Of a stretch of DNA of 37,023 nt, positions 25,206 to 33,004 are shown piece by piece. The position numbers were made by a program, and so were the translations under genes. The stretch lies in assembly GCF_003611675.1 (NCBI RefSeq), contig NZ_RAWA01000047.1:1-37023 (forward strand), read 5' to 3'. Positions within the stretch are counted from its first letter, which is position 1, and every line of letters begins with the position of its first letter. Below the pieces are notes generated by a model. It was not told where the DNA came from. It did not search any database and saw only the letters and a program-made list of their open reading frames with translations. The stretch is from Corallococcus sp. CA053C (GTDB lineage: Bacteria; Myxococcota; Myxococcia; Myxococcales; Myxococcaceae).

Positions 25206-27839
25206 ATGGCTCCCGAGTCCCGTCGCGTCTCCCGGTACACCCTGGCCGCCGAGGCCGCGCTCGCGGCGCTGCTGGTGCTGGGCCCGGTGGCGTTGGGCGG
25301 GGCGGCGCGCTGGGTGACCTGGCCCCTGGGCGTGCTGGCCGGGCTGGCCGCGGTGCTCGCGGTCCTGGGGGCGCGGCGGCAGGGTGAGTCCCCACGCGTC
25401 CCGCTCCTCGCGGCGCCGCTCGTGGGAGGCGTGCTGCTGTGCGCGGTGCAGCTCGTGCCGCTGCCGCCCGCGGTCCTCGCGTGGGTGAGCCCGGAGGCCG
25501 CGGCGCTGCGCGAGGACGTGCTGGTGCCGCTGGGGCTCACGGGCTTCCGGCCGGTGTCGCTGGACCCCTCCGCCACGTGGCGCGAGCTGGCGAAGCACGG
25601 GGCGTATCTCCTCACGTTCCTCGCGGCGGTGCAGGTGTGCCGCGCGCGGGCGTCGCGCAAGCGGCTCATGACGGTGCTGGCCTTCACGGGCGCGGCGGTG
25701 GCGGCGGTGGGGCTGGGGCATGCGCTCTTCGGCGTGGAGACGCTGTTCGGGCTGAGGGCGTATGTGCACGCGCGGCCGCCGCTGGTGACGCCGTTCGGCA
25801 ACCCCAACCACCTCGCGGGCTTCCTGGGGCTGGCGGCGACGGTGGCGGTGGGGCTCGCGCTGTCGAAGCCGTCGCGCGCGGAGGCGTGGCCCTTCGCGGC
25901 GGCGGCGCTCGTCTCCGGCGCGGGCGTGTTGCTGTCGCTGTCGCGCGCGGGCATCGTGTTCTTCGTCTTCGGGCAGGTGCTGCTCGCCGGCTGGCTGTCG
26001 AAGCAGCGGCGTGAAGCGCGCACGCCCGCGAGGCCTTCGTGGGGCCGGGGCGCGGCGGTGCTGCTGGGGCTCCTGGCGACGCTGTCGGTGGGCCTGTACC
26101 TGGCGGCGGATCAGCTGTGGGCGGAGGCGCGCACGGCGGACAGCGTGGAGTCCCTGCGCCACGGCAAGGTGGAGCCCTGGCCGATGATGGCCCGCGCGGC
26201 CCGCGCCTTCCCGGTGCTGGGCATGGGGCGGGGCGCGTTCGAGGCCGCGTTCCCGCGCTACCAGACGGAGCCCAACCCCAACACCTTCACGCACCCGGAG
26301 AACGTGGTGCTGCAGGTGGCGACGGAGTGGGGCGTGCCGGGCGTGCTGCTGCTGGCGCTGGGCCTCTGGGGCTTCGTGCGCCTCGTGCGGCGCGAGGGCC
26401 ACGGGCCGGTGGACCTGGCGGCGCTGTCGGGCGTGGCGGCGCTGGCGCTGCACAACCTCTTCGACTTCAACCTGGAGCTGCCCGCGTGCGCGGTCGCCGT
26501 GGCGGTGGCCCTGGGCGCGGTGGCGCGGCCTCGTGACGCCGGGTCCCTGTTCGCGAGGCGCACGCGGACGGGAGCGCTGCCCACCGGCCTCGCGCTGGCC
26601 CTGGCGGCGGGGTTCACAGGCGTGGTGCTCGTCGCGCTCGTGCCGGGCTCGCGGCGGATGGCGGACGCGGAGGCCCTGCTGGCGGAGCGCGTGTCGGCCC
26701 GGGCTCCCGGGCTGGAGGTCCGCGCGCTGGGGCTCTCGCTCATCGACGCGCATCCGGCGGACTACCTGCTGTACCGGCTGGTGGCGATGGGCTCCGTGAG
26801 GGATGGGCCGGCGGGCGCGAAGGAGGCGTTGGTGTTCGTCAACCGCGCGCTGTACCTGCGCCCCCTGGATGCCCCGTCGCACCGCGTGGCGGCGCGCGCG
26901 CTCCTGCACCTGGGCCGGCGCGCGCAGGGCTTCCTCGAGTACCGCCTGTCGCACGAGGCTGGCGACACGCGCGTGCTGATCTCCGAAGCGCTGCCCCTGG
27001 CCCGCACGCCCGAGGAGCTGCGGACGCTCACGCCCGAGGCGCCCGGACAGGCCCCGGAGCTGGCCGCGGCGCTGCTCGCCGTGCCCGAGCGTCGCGCGCT
27101 GGGACTGGCCTGGCTCGCCTGGGCGCGCGAGCACTACGAGGGACGGCCCGAAGCGACCGCGCTGTGGATGCACGAGACGCGCGGCCGGCTGGCCCAGGGG
27201 GAGCTGCCCGCGGCGGAGGCTGCGTGCGCGGAGGTGGAGCGACGTGCGCCGGACGCCCTGGCCACGCACCTGCTGCGCGCGGAGGTGTGGCGTGCGCAGG
27301 GCAGGGGGGCTGATGCGCTCCAGGCCCTGGAGGCCCTCGCGAAGCGCTTCCCCCAGGACGTGGAGCTGGCCTTCACCCTGGCCGCGCGGCAGCAGGAGGC
27401 GGGGCTGACGCGGCGCTCGCGCGACACGCTGGACGCGGTGGCGCCCTTCCTCACGAACCTCCAGCAGCGCGCGCGGCTGCTCTCACTGGAGGCGGACTGC
27501 TTCGAGCGCGAGGGGCTGCTGGCCCGCGCGCTGGAGCAGCGGCGCTCGGTCGTGGGGCTGCTGCCCGGCCCGGACAGCCACTTCGCGGTGGCCCGCTTGC
27601 AGGAGCTGCTGTCGCGCTACGACGCGGCGGCGCGGTCGGTGCACGAAGGCCTGCGGCTCATGCCGCCAGGCGCGGGCAGTCGTCGCACGGAGGCCGAGGC
27701 CTGGGCGGCGCGGCTGGAAGCCCACGAGCGTGCGCAGGTGGACGCACGCCGACGGGAGCGGGTGGAGGATCCGAAGGCGCAGGAGCTCGAAGACTCCCTG
27801 CGTGGCTCGCGGGTCGTCAGCGATTCCCCCGCGCCCTGA
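25206..27839 (+). CDS. wzy: Wzy-type O-antigen polymerase/ligase with C-terminal TPR-like domain
   Basis: 877 aa. The first 480 residues hold about 12 membrane helices and the Wzy_C/O-antigen ligase signatures: FGNPNHLAGF (197-206), LSLSRAG with Arg247, and FTHPENVVLQ with His363 in the long periplasmic loop region. The remaining 390 residues are Ala/Leu/Arg-rich paired helices of TPR type, with segments such as RAEVWRAQGRGADALQALEAL. TPR-tailed members of this family polymerise or ligate surface polysaccharides. Position six genes before rpoN matches my recollection of M. xanthus wzyB. The ATG has no normally spaced Shine-Dalgarno sequence; a stem-loop ends one base before it. It converges with the YbaK-type gene, four bases away. 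Confidence 0.87.
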   Translation: MAPESRRVSRYTLAAEAALAALLVLGPVALGGAARWVTWPLGVLAGLAAVLAVLGARRQGESPRVPLLAAPLVGGVLLCAVQLVPLPPAVLAWVSPEAAALREDVLVPLGLTGFRPVSLDPSATWRELAKHGAYLLTFLAAVQVCRARASRKRLMTVLAFTGAAVAAVGLGHALFGVETLFGLRAYVHARPPLVTPFGNPNHLAGFLGLAATVAVGLALSKPSRAEAWPFAAAALVSGAGVLLSLSRAGIVFFVFGQVLLAGWLSKQRREARTPARPSWGRGAAVLLGLLATLSVGLYLAADQLWAEARTADSVESLRHGKVEPWPMMARAARAFPVLGMGRGAFEAAFPRYQTEPNPNTFTHPENVVLQVATEWGVPGVLLLALGLWGFVRLVRREGHGPVDLAALSGVAALALHNLFDFNLELPACAVAVAVALGAVARPRDAGSLFARRTRTGALPTGLALALAAGFTGVVLVALVPGSRRMADAEALLAERVSARAPGLEVRALGLSLIDAHPADYLLYRLVAMGSVRDGPAGAKEALVFVNRALYLRPLDAPSHRVAARALLHLGRRAQGFLEYRLSHEAGDTRVLISEALPLARTPEELRTLTPEAPGQAPELAAALLAVPERRALGLAWLAWAREHYEGRPEATALWMHETRGRLAQGELPAAEAACAEVERRAPDALATHLLRAEVWRAQGRGADALQALEALAKRFPQDVELAFTLAARQQEAGLTRRSRDTLDAVAPFLTNLQQRARLLSLEADCFEREGLLARALEQRRSVVGLLPGPDSHFAVARLQELLSRYDAAARSVHEGLRLMPPGAGSRRTEAEAWAARLEAHERAQVDARRRERVEDPKAQELEDSLRGSRVVSDSPAP

Positions 27840-27843
27840 AGTG

Positions 27844-28374
27844 TCAGGCCGGAGCGCCCGACTCCTCGATGGAGTCCCGGTAGGACTCATCCTCCCTGCG
27901 CGACTCCGAAACGGGCTGGATGAACGACGCGACCAGCGGCCACTCCAGGCGCGCGAAGTCCTGGAAGCGCAGCTCCAGGGCCTCCTCGTGCGAGCCCGCG
28001 CGAAAGAGCAGGCGCTCATTGAGGCTGAGCGACTCATCGATCGCCACGGGCATGCCGTACAGCTCTCCGAAAGGCGGCTCGGCGCCGGGCTCACAGCCGG
28101 GGAAGTGGTCGACGAACTCGGCCTCCGTGGCCAGTCGCACGGAGTGCGCGCCGAGCATCTCGCGCACCTGGTGCAGGTCCACCGACGCCAGCGCGGGCAC
28201 GACGATGATCCACGGTTGTCGGTTCGCCTTCACGATGACGGACTTCGCCACGCGCCAGCTCGGCACGTTCAGGACTTCCACCAGCTCCATCGCGGACTCG
28301 GCCCGGGCATGGGCATACCGCTCGAAGGGGACGCGATGGCGCCGGAGGTATTGCTGGATGGCGGTCGGGATCAC
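27844..28374 (-). CDS. YbaK/ProX-type aminoacyl-tRNA deacylase domain protein
   Basis: 176 aa, GTG start at 28374 chosen because a full AAGGAGGTGA ribosome site lies six bases upstream. The YbaK/INS domain is marked by VAKSVIVKANRQP (42-54, with Lys44), a central WIIVVPALASVDL strand, and EPGAEPPFGELYG (95-107), the conserved GxxPPFG loop. Family members hydrolyse mischarged aminoacyl-tRNA such as Cys- or Ala-tRNA(Pro). A 30-residue acidic C-terminal tail extends past the domain. It is downstream of astB on the same strand but separated by 134 bases containing a strong hairpin, so it is probably transcribed separately. Confidence 0.87.
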   Translation of the reverse strand: MIPTAIQQYLRRHRVPFERYAHARAESAMELVEVLNVPSWRVAKSVIVKANRQPWIIVVPALASVDLHQVREMLGAHSVRLATEAEFVDHFPGCEPGAEPPFGELYGMPVAIDESLSLNERLLFRAGSHEEALELRFQDFARLEWPLVASFIQPVSESRREDESYRDSIEESGAPA

Positions 28375-28380
28375 GGGACG

Positions 28381-28390
28381 TCACCTCCTT
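28381..28390 (-). promoter_or_regulatory. Unusually strong ribosome binding site of the YbaK-type gene
   Basis: On the minus strand this reads AAGGAGGTGA, a full complement to the 3' end of 16S rRNA, six bases before the GTG at 28374. It fixes the start of the 176-aa protein and contrasts with the weak or absent sites of most cluster genes. Confidence 0.85.
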
Positions 28391-28444
28391 GCCATGAAGG
28401 TGTGTCCGGACGACGCGTGGGGCCATTCGCCATCCGGTACAGGG

Positions 28445-28470
28445 CGGACGGGCCTGCCAGTACCCGTCCG
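28445..28470 (-). terminator. Hairpin between astB and the YbaK-type gene
   Basis: CGGACGGG (28445-28452) and CCCGTCCG (28463-28470) pair perfectly over 8 bp with a 10-base loop, 38 bases after the astB stop. Candidate terminator of astB; it suggests that the YbaK-type gene has its own promoter. Confidence 0.5.
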
Positions 28471-28508
28471 GCGTTTCGGAGGGCAGGCAGGCAAGGCTTG
28501 CGCCCGGC

Positions 28509-29831
28509 CTACTGCTGGAAATCGTACACGCTGCCCAGCTTGAGCAGTCGCGTCAGCTCATCGAGCGCGGTCATCGTCTCGCGCGCCAGCTGCGGATCCC
28601 TCACGTCCTCGGGCTTCAGCACGTCGCGGTAGTGGCGCCGCACCCAGGCGGCCAGCGTCTGGTGCAGCGCGGGCGAGTAGAAGACGTCCGCGGTGATGGC
28701 GTCCCGCTCCGCGTCCGTGAGGGAGATGCGCTGGCGCAGGCACGCCGGGCCGCCGCCGTTGTTCATGGACTGCCGCACGTCCAGGTAGTGCACGGCCTTC
28801 ACCGGGTTCTCCTCGGCGACGACGCGCTCCAGGAAGGCGCGCGCGTGGGGCGTCTCGCGGCTCTCGATGGGCGCGATGATGGCCATGGTACCGTCCGGCA
28901 GCGACAGCACCTGCGAGTTGAACGGGTAGGCCTTCACCGCGTCCTTCACCGGCAGCTCGTCGTTCGTCGCCACCACGGAGCGGAAGTCCGGCCCCAGCTT
29001 CTCGCGCAGCGTCTGGAGGAGCGCGGGGTGATCCACGAACGCCAGCGCGTGCAGCATGAGGAAGCGCTCGTTGCCCACCGCGAGCACGTCCGTGTGGAAC
29101 GCGCCCGCGTCGATGCCGTCCGGATGCTGCTGGGGCAGGACGACCTGCGCGGGATCCAGGTGGTGCAGCCGCGCCAGCGCCTGGCTTGCCTCCAGCGTCT
29201 GACGGGCCGGGAAGCGCTGGGGCCCCTTCACGTCCTGCCACGCGCTGCGGCCCCAGGCGAGCAGGTGCACGGCCTTGTGCCCCCGCGTCACGAGGCGCGT
29301 GTGGTTCGCCGCGCCCTCGTCCGCGAAGTGCGCCGCGCCGGGCAGCGGGGCGTGGACCTGGAAGTGCTTCGGATCCGCGAAGATGGCGCGCAGCACCGCG
29401 TGGGTGGTGTCCGCCTCGATGGCGCGGTGGAACATCTGCGTGAGGTTCGCGGGCGTCAGGTGCACCCGTCCGTCCGCCGTGTCCGCTGACGGCGCGACGG
29501 TGGCCGCGTTCGCCGTCCACATGGCGGAGGCGCTGGAGGTGAGGCGCAGGAGGTGCTCCGCGTCGCGCGCGGCGCGGGTGATGACCTCCTCGTCGGTGCC
29601 CGTGAAGCCCAGCGTGCGCAGCGTGCGCAGGGACGGACGCGGCTGGGGCGGCAGCACCGCCTGACCCACGCCCAGCTCCGACACGAAGCGCATCTTCTCC
29701 AGCCCCTGGAGCGCCGCCTCCCGGGGTTGGCTCGGCTGGCCCCCGTGGGTTTGTGACGCCAGGTTGCCCGGCGAGAGGCCGGCGTAATTGTGGGTCGGAC
29801 CAATGAGGCCGTCGAAGTTGTATTCGCGCAT
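28509..29831 (-). CDS. astB: N-succinylarginine dihydrolase
   Basis: 440 aa, close to the 447 aa of the E. coli enzyme. It hydrolyses N2-succinylarginine to succinylornithine, CO2 and two ammonia in the arginine succinyltransferase (AST) pathway. The start MREYNFDGLIGPTHNYAGLS is characteristic, and the catalytic triad known from E. coli AstB (Glu174, His248, Cys365) is matched at Glu172 (ADEGAANH), His246 (GAFHTDV) and Cys364 (GGPACL). No astA, astC, astD or astE lies in the window. Its start codon is only 18 bases from the divergent acyltransferase start. Confidence 0.95.
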   Translation of the reverse strand: MREYNFDGLIGPTHNYAGLSPGNLASQTHGGQPSQPREAALQGLEKMRFVSELGVGQAVLPPQPRPSLRTLRTLGFTGTDEEVITRAARDAEHLLRLTSSASAMWTANAATVAPSADTADGRVHLTPANLTQMFHRAIEADTTHAVLRAIFADPKHFQVHAPLPGAAHFADEGAANHTRLVTRGHKAVHLLAWGRSAWQDVKGPQRFPARQTLEASQALARLHHLDPAQVVLPQQHPDGIDAGAFHTDVLAVGNERFLMLHALAFVDHPALLQTLREKLGPDFRSVVATNDELPVKDAVKAYPFNSQVLSLPDGTMAIIAPIESRETPHARAFLERVVAEENPVKAVHYLDVRQSMNNGGGPACLRQRISLTDAERDAITADVFYSPALHQTLAAWVRRHYRDVLKPEDVRDPQLARETMTALDELTRLLKLGSVYDFQQ

Positions 29832-29849
29832 GGGATATGGAGACGCGTC

Positions 29850-30803
29850 GTGGAGCGTCCTCCCCTAACTAAGCGCCTGAAGCGTACCCTGCGCTACCTG
29901 CTCATCGCCGGGATGTTGCGCCTGCTCCAGTTCCTCTCACTGGGGACGGCCCGCGCCCTGGGGATGACGCTGGGCGGCTGGGCCTACGTCCTCGCGGGGG
30001 GCGAGCGGCGCAAGGCCCTCAAGTCGCTCGCCCGCGCCTTCCCCGACCGCAGCGACGCGGAACGTGACGCGCTCGCCCGTGACGCCTTCCGCCATCTGGC
30101 CGCCGCCGCCCTGGAGGTCGCCTCCACGCGCGCGCTGGATGCGGGGCTGGAGACCCTGGTGTCCTGGCCCCCCGAGGACCGGCGGGTGCTGGAGGCCGCG
30201 CTGGCGAAGGGGAAGGGCGTCGTCTTCGTGTCAGGCCACGTGGGCAACTGGGAACTGCTCGCCCGGCGCGTGGCGAAGGCGGGCTACCCCAGCCAGAGCA
30301 TCGCGAAGGAGACCAGCGACCCGCGCCTCACCGCGCTCGTGGAGGACTTCCGGGCGAAGGGCGGGGTGCGCAGCATCTGGCGCGGTCAGGAGGGCGCGGC
30401 GCGGGCCATGCTCCGGACCCTGCGCAGCGGAGAGATTCTCGGCATCCTCATCGACCAGGACACCAAGGTGCAGTCCGTCTTCGTGCCCTTCTTCGGGGAG
30501 CTGGCCGCCACCCCGCGCGCGGCGGCGGACCTGGCGCTGCGCACGGGCGCGGCGGTGGTGGTGGGCTTCTGCCAGCGCGAGGGCAAGGGCTACCGGCTCA
30601 CCATGGAGGAGGTGCCCGCTCCCGACGTGACGGAGCGCGAGCAGGCCGTCCAGGCCCTCACCGCCGCCCTGTCGCAGCGCATCGAGGCGGCCATCCGCCG
30701 GGCGCCCGAACAGTGGGTGTGGATGCACCAGCGGTGGAAGACGCGTCCTCCCGAGGACGCTCGCCCGGCCCTCGCCGACACAGCGTCCGCCCCGTCGCGG
30801 TGA
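29850..30803 (+). CDS. LpxL/HtrB-family lipid A (lysophospholipid) acyltransferase
   Basis: 317 aa. The GTG at 29850 is preferred because GGAGA (29839-29843) lies six bases upstream; a more distant ATG at 29790 would run into astB. An N-terminal hydrophobic anchor (LRYLLIAGMLRLLQFLSLG) precedes the catalytic SGHVGNWEL, an HX4E motif at His130 and Glu135, followed by IDQDTK and VPFFGE segments typical of late lipid A acyltransferases. It would add a secondary acyl chain to lipid A at the inner membrane. Thirteen bases separate it from lptC, so it probably heads a lipopolysaccharide operon with lptC-lptA-lptB. Confidence 0.88.
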   Translation: MERPPLTKRLKRTLRYLLIAGMLRLLQFLSLGTARALGMTLGGWAYVLAGGERRKALKSLARAFPDRSDAERDALARDAFRHLAAAALEVASTRALDAGLETLVSWPPEDRRVLEAALAKGKGVVFVSGHVGNWELLARRVAKAGYPSQSIAKETSDPRLTALVEDFRAKGGVRSIWRGQEGAARAMLRTLRSGEILGILIDQDTKVQSVFVPFFGELAATPRAAADLALRTGAAVVVGFCQREGKGYRLTMEEVPAPDVTEREQAVQALTAALSQRIEAAIRRAPEQWVWMHQRWKTRPPEDARPALADTASAPSR

Positions 30804-30816
30804 TAAGGAAGACCTC

Positions 30817-31368
30817 GTGTCGCGCCTGCTTGCCTTGAGCTTCCTGGGACTCCTCGCCACCGCCTGCGCACCGCGCCGTCCCGCCGAGGGCGCCGCGAAC
30901 GAGCCGCGACCGGACGTGGTGCTGGAGGGCGCGCGCCTGCGCTCGTTCGAAGGCGACAAGCTGGTGGTCTCCGGCACCGCCTCGCGCGTCCTGTACCGGC
31001 GCGCGGGCGGCGAGGTGCTGGCGACGCACGTGACCGTGCGGCTGCCCCCCGGCCAGGGCTCCCGCGGCTCGCCCCTCCCCATGGAGGGCGGCACGGAGAT
31101 CACCGCGCCGAATATGGACGGCAGCCTCGCGTCCAGACAGTGGGTGGGCACCGGGGGCGTCGTCGTGCGCACGGGTGACGGGATGGTGGCCCGCACGCCG
31201 CGGCTCACCTACGACGCCGCGATGCAGCGGGCGCATGGCGAGGAGGGCGTGACGGTGAAGGGCCCCGACTACCAGATGCGGGCGGACCGCTTCGTGCTGT
31301 CCGCCCCGGACGAGACGTTCACCTTCGAGGGCGCGGTCGAGACCGTGCTGGGCGGAGCGACGCAGTGA
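30817..31368 (+). CDS. lptC: LPS export protein LptC, apparently a lipoprotein
   Basis: 183 aa, GTG start with AAGGAA (30805-30810) six bases upstream. LptC connects the LptB2FG transporter to periplasmic LptA. The protein has an LptC-type beta-strand repeat region (FEGDKLVVSGTASRVLYRR through MVARTPRLTYDAAM to YQMRADRFVL). Its N-terminus, MSRLLALSFLGLLATAC, ends in a lipobox-like ATAC with Cys17 rather than the longer membrane helix of E. coli LptC. The -3 residue is Ala, so the lipobox is not perfect. It overlaps lptA by four bases (GTGA), which strongly supports the assignment. Confidence 0.85.
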   Translation: MSRLLALSFLGLLATACAPRRPAEGAANEPRPDVVLEGARLRSFEGDKLVVSGTASRVLYRRAGGEVLATHVTVRLPPGQGSRGSPLPMEGGTEITAPNMDGSLASRQWVGTGGVVVRTGDGMVARTPRLTYDAAMQRAHGEEGVTVKGPDYQMRADRFVLSAPDETFTFEGAVETVLGGATQ

Positions 31369-32012
31369 TTGAGTTCCTCGTGATGGCGCTGTTCCTGGCC
31401 CAGCCAGTACCGGCTCAGGCCGCCCCGGCGACGCCGCCTGCCGCCCCGGGCACGCAGGCCGTGGCCCCGAAGCCCGGCGCTTTGACGCCGAAGCCCGGTG
31501 CCCCGAAGCCCCTCGACGCAGGCACGCCGCCCGCCCCGCTCCCCGCGCCGGGCACCTCGCTGGCCCCGGTGGACCTGCGCAACCCGGTGGATCTCTCCGC
31601 GGACCACGTCACCGGCGACCGCGCCCAGGCGGTGCTCACCGGCAACGTGCGGGTGAAGCACCAGACCATGGACATCCGCTGCGACAAGATGACCGCCTAC
31701 TACAACCAGCCGCGCCAGGTGACGCGCGTGGTGTGCGCCGGCAACGTGCGCGCCGTGGACGGCGACCGGCAGGCCCGCGGCGAGCGCGCGGACTACGACG
31801 TCCCGTCCGGCGTGCTGGTGGTGACGGGCTCCCCGGAGGCCCGCCAGGGCAACACCTACGTCACCGGCACCAAGGTGCGCCTCGTGCTCGGCAACGAGCG
31901 CGTGGAGGTGGAGAACGCCCGCATCCTCGTGGAGTCCCCGAACTCCACCGCCGTCCCCGGCACCCGCAAGAAGACCCCCGCGACGCCGAAGCCGGGGGGA
32001 ACGGCCCCATGA
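31365..32012 (+). CDS. lptA: LPS export periplasmic bridge protein LptA
   Basis: 215 aa. A signal peptide with likely cleavage at AQA-A near residue 19 is followed by a Pro/Ala/Lys linker (about 20-65) with repeated PKPGA units. The OstA/LptA domain follows (about 70-185): [31 protein letters not shown] and [12 protein letters not shown] are classic strands of the beta-jellyroll. It carries LPS across the periplasm between LptC and LptD. The C-terminal tail is again Pro/Lys-rich. The unusual N-terminal linker is not part of E. coli LptA. Both ends overlap the neighbouring genes by four bases. Confidence 0.9.
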   Translation: MIEFLVMALFLAQPVPAQAAPATPPAAPGTQAVAPKPGALTPKPGAPKPLDAGTPPAPLPAPGTSLAPVDLRNPVDLSADHVTGDRAQAVLTGNVRVKHQTMDIRCDKMTAYYNQPRQVTRVVCAGNVRAVDGDRQARGERADYDVPSGVLVVTGSPEARQGNTYVTGTKVRLVLGNERVEVENARILVESPNSTAVPGTRKKTPATPKPGGTAP

Positions 32013-32752
32013 CGGAGGGCGCGAAGCTCTACGCGGAAGGGCTCCAGAAGGCCTTCCGCCGCCGCCAGGTGGTGCAGGGCGTCTCCTTCAACGTCGCCCC
32101 GGGCGAGGTCGTGGGCCTGCTGGGCCCCAACGGCGCCGGCAAGACGACGAGCTTCAACATGGTGGTGGGCCTGGTGACGCCGGACGCGGGCCGCGTGCGC
32201 GTGGGCGACGAGGACCTCACCCACCTGCCCATGCACCGCCGCGCGCGCCGGGGCGTGGGCTACCTGCCACAGGAGGCCTCCATCTTCCGCAAGCTCACGG
32301 TGCGGCAGAACTTCCTGTCCGTGCTGGAGCTCCAGAAAGGGCTCGCCCGCGCGGAGCGGGAGAAGCGCGCCGCCACCCTCCTGGAGGAGTTCGGCCTCAC
32401 CCACGTGGCCGAGTCCTGGGGCGAGACGCTCTCCGGCGGCGAGCGCAGGCGCGCGGAGATCGCCCGCAGCCTCATCCCCGCCCCCCGCTTCATCCTCTTC
32501 GACGAGCCCTTCGCCGGCGTGGACCCCATCAACGTGGGCGACCTCCAGCGGCAGATCCACCTGCTGCGCGAGCGGGGCCTGGGCATCCTCATCACCGACC
32601 ACAACGTCCAGGACACCCTGGGCATCTGTGACCGGGCCTACATCATCGCACAGGGTCAGATTCTCGAAGAGGGCACCCCCGCGCAGATCGCCGGGTCTGC
32701 TCGTGCGAGAGCCGTCTACCTGGGAGACCGCTTCCGTCTCCAGGCGCCTTGA
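32009..32752 (+). CDS. lptB: LPS export ABC transporter ATP-binding protein LptB
   Basis: 247 aa cytoplasmic ATPase that powers LPS extraction with LptF and LptG. Walker A is GPNGAGKTT (39-47, Lys45), the Q-loop is [13 protein letters not shown], the ABC signature is LSGGE (141-145), Walker B is FILFDEP (Asp165, Glu166) and the switch histidine is His198 in ITDHN. The [11 protein letters not shown] segment after Walker B and the [10 protein letters not shown] segment are specific to LptB among ABC ATPases. ATGA overlap with lptA. The 252 bases to rpoN contain hairpin and sigma-54-like elements, so the operon may end here. Confidence 0.96.
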   Translation: MTEGAKLYAEGLQKAFRRRQVVQGVSFNVAPGEVVGLLGPNGAGKTTSFNMVVGLVTPDAGRVRVGDEDLTHLPMHRRARRGVGYLPQEASIFRKLTVRQNFLSVLELQKGLARAEREKRAATLLEEFGLTHVAESWGETLSGGERRRAEIARSLIPAPRFILFDEPFAGVDPINVGDLQRQIHLLRERGLGILITDHNVQDTLGICDRAYIIAQGQILEEGTPAQIAGSARARAVYLGDRFRLQAP

Positions 32753-32795
32753 CGATCCAGACGCTCCGTGTGTCTCCAGATGCTCCGCGTGAAGT

Positions 32796-32811
32796 TGGCC
32801 CCGCTTTTGCG
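32796..32811 (+). promoter_or_regulatory. Candidate sigma-54 (-24/-12) promoter upstream of rpoN
   Basis: TGGCCCCGCTTTTGCG matches the consensus TGGCAC-N5-TTGC at TGGC and TTGC with exact 12-base GG-to-GC spacing; GG is at 32797-32798 and GC at 32809-32810. Mismatches fall at the A and G of the -24 block. It lies 44 bases after lptB and about 180 bases before the rpoN start. Chance matches are possible in GC-rich DNA. Confidence 0.4.
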
Positions 32812-32842
32812 TCGACGTTTGAACATCGGGCAGGCAGGCGGG

Positions 32843-32855
32843 GGTTGCGGCAACC
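32843..32855 (+). terminator. Small hairpin downstream of lptB
   Basis: GGTTG (32843-32847) pairs with CAACC (32851-32855), followed by a T-richer stretch (TTCTGGATTTCTT). A weak candidate terminator for the lptCAB operon, located between the two sigma-54-like sites. Confidence 0.3.
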
Positions 32856-32940
32856 TTCTGGATTTCTTGCAGATTTCTGACAATGCAATCCAGGAACCAC
32901 GTGGAGGGGCACTGGACGTGGCCGAGGGTCCTTGTTAGGT

Positions 32941-32956
32941 TGGCACGGTCCTTGAT
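32941..32956 (+). promoter_or_regulatory. Second sigma-54-like promoter directly upstream of rpoN
   Basis: TGGCACGGTCCTTGAT has a perfect -24 block (TGGCACG) and TTG at the right spacing, but GA instead of the conserved GC at -12 (32954-32955). It is 48 bases before the rpoN ATG. It may be a weak or activator-dependent promoter, or a sigma-54 binding site that represses. Confidence 0.35.
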
Positions 32957-33004
32957 TGGAAACTCCATTCAAGTGGCATGCCCGTCTTCTGGAGACGCCC
33001 CCTC

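Noticed and set aside
25044-27269. 741-residue minus-strand open frame opposite the large wzy gene
   Set aside because: His/Arg/Gln-rich low-complexity sequence typical of reverse-strand shadows; wzy has clear motifs.
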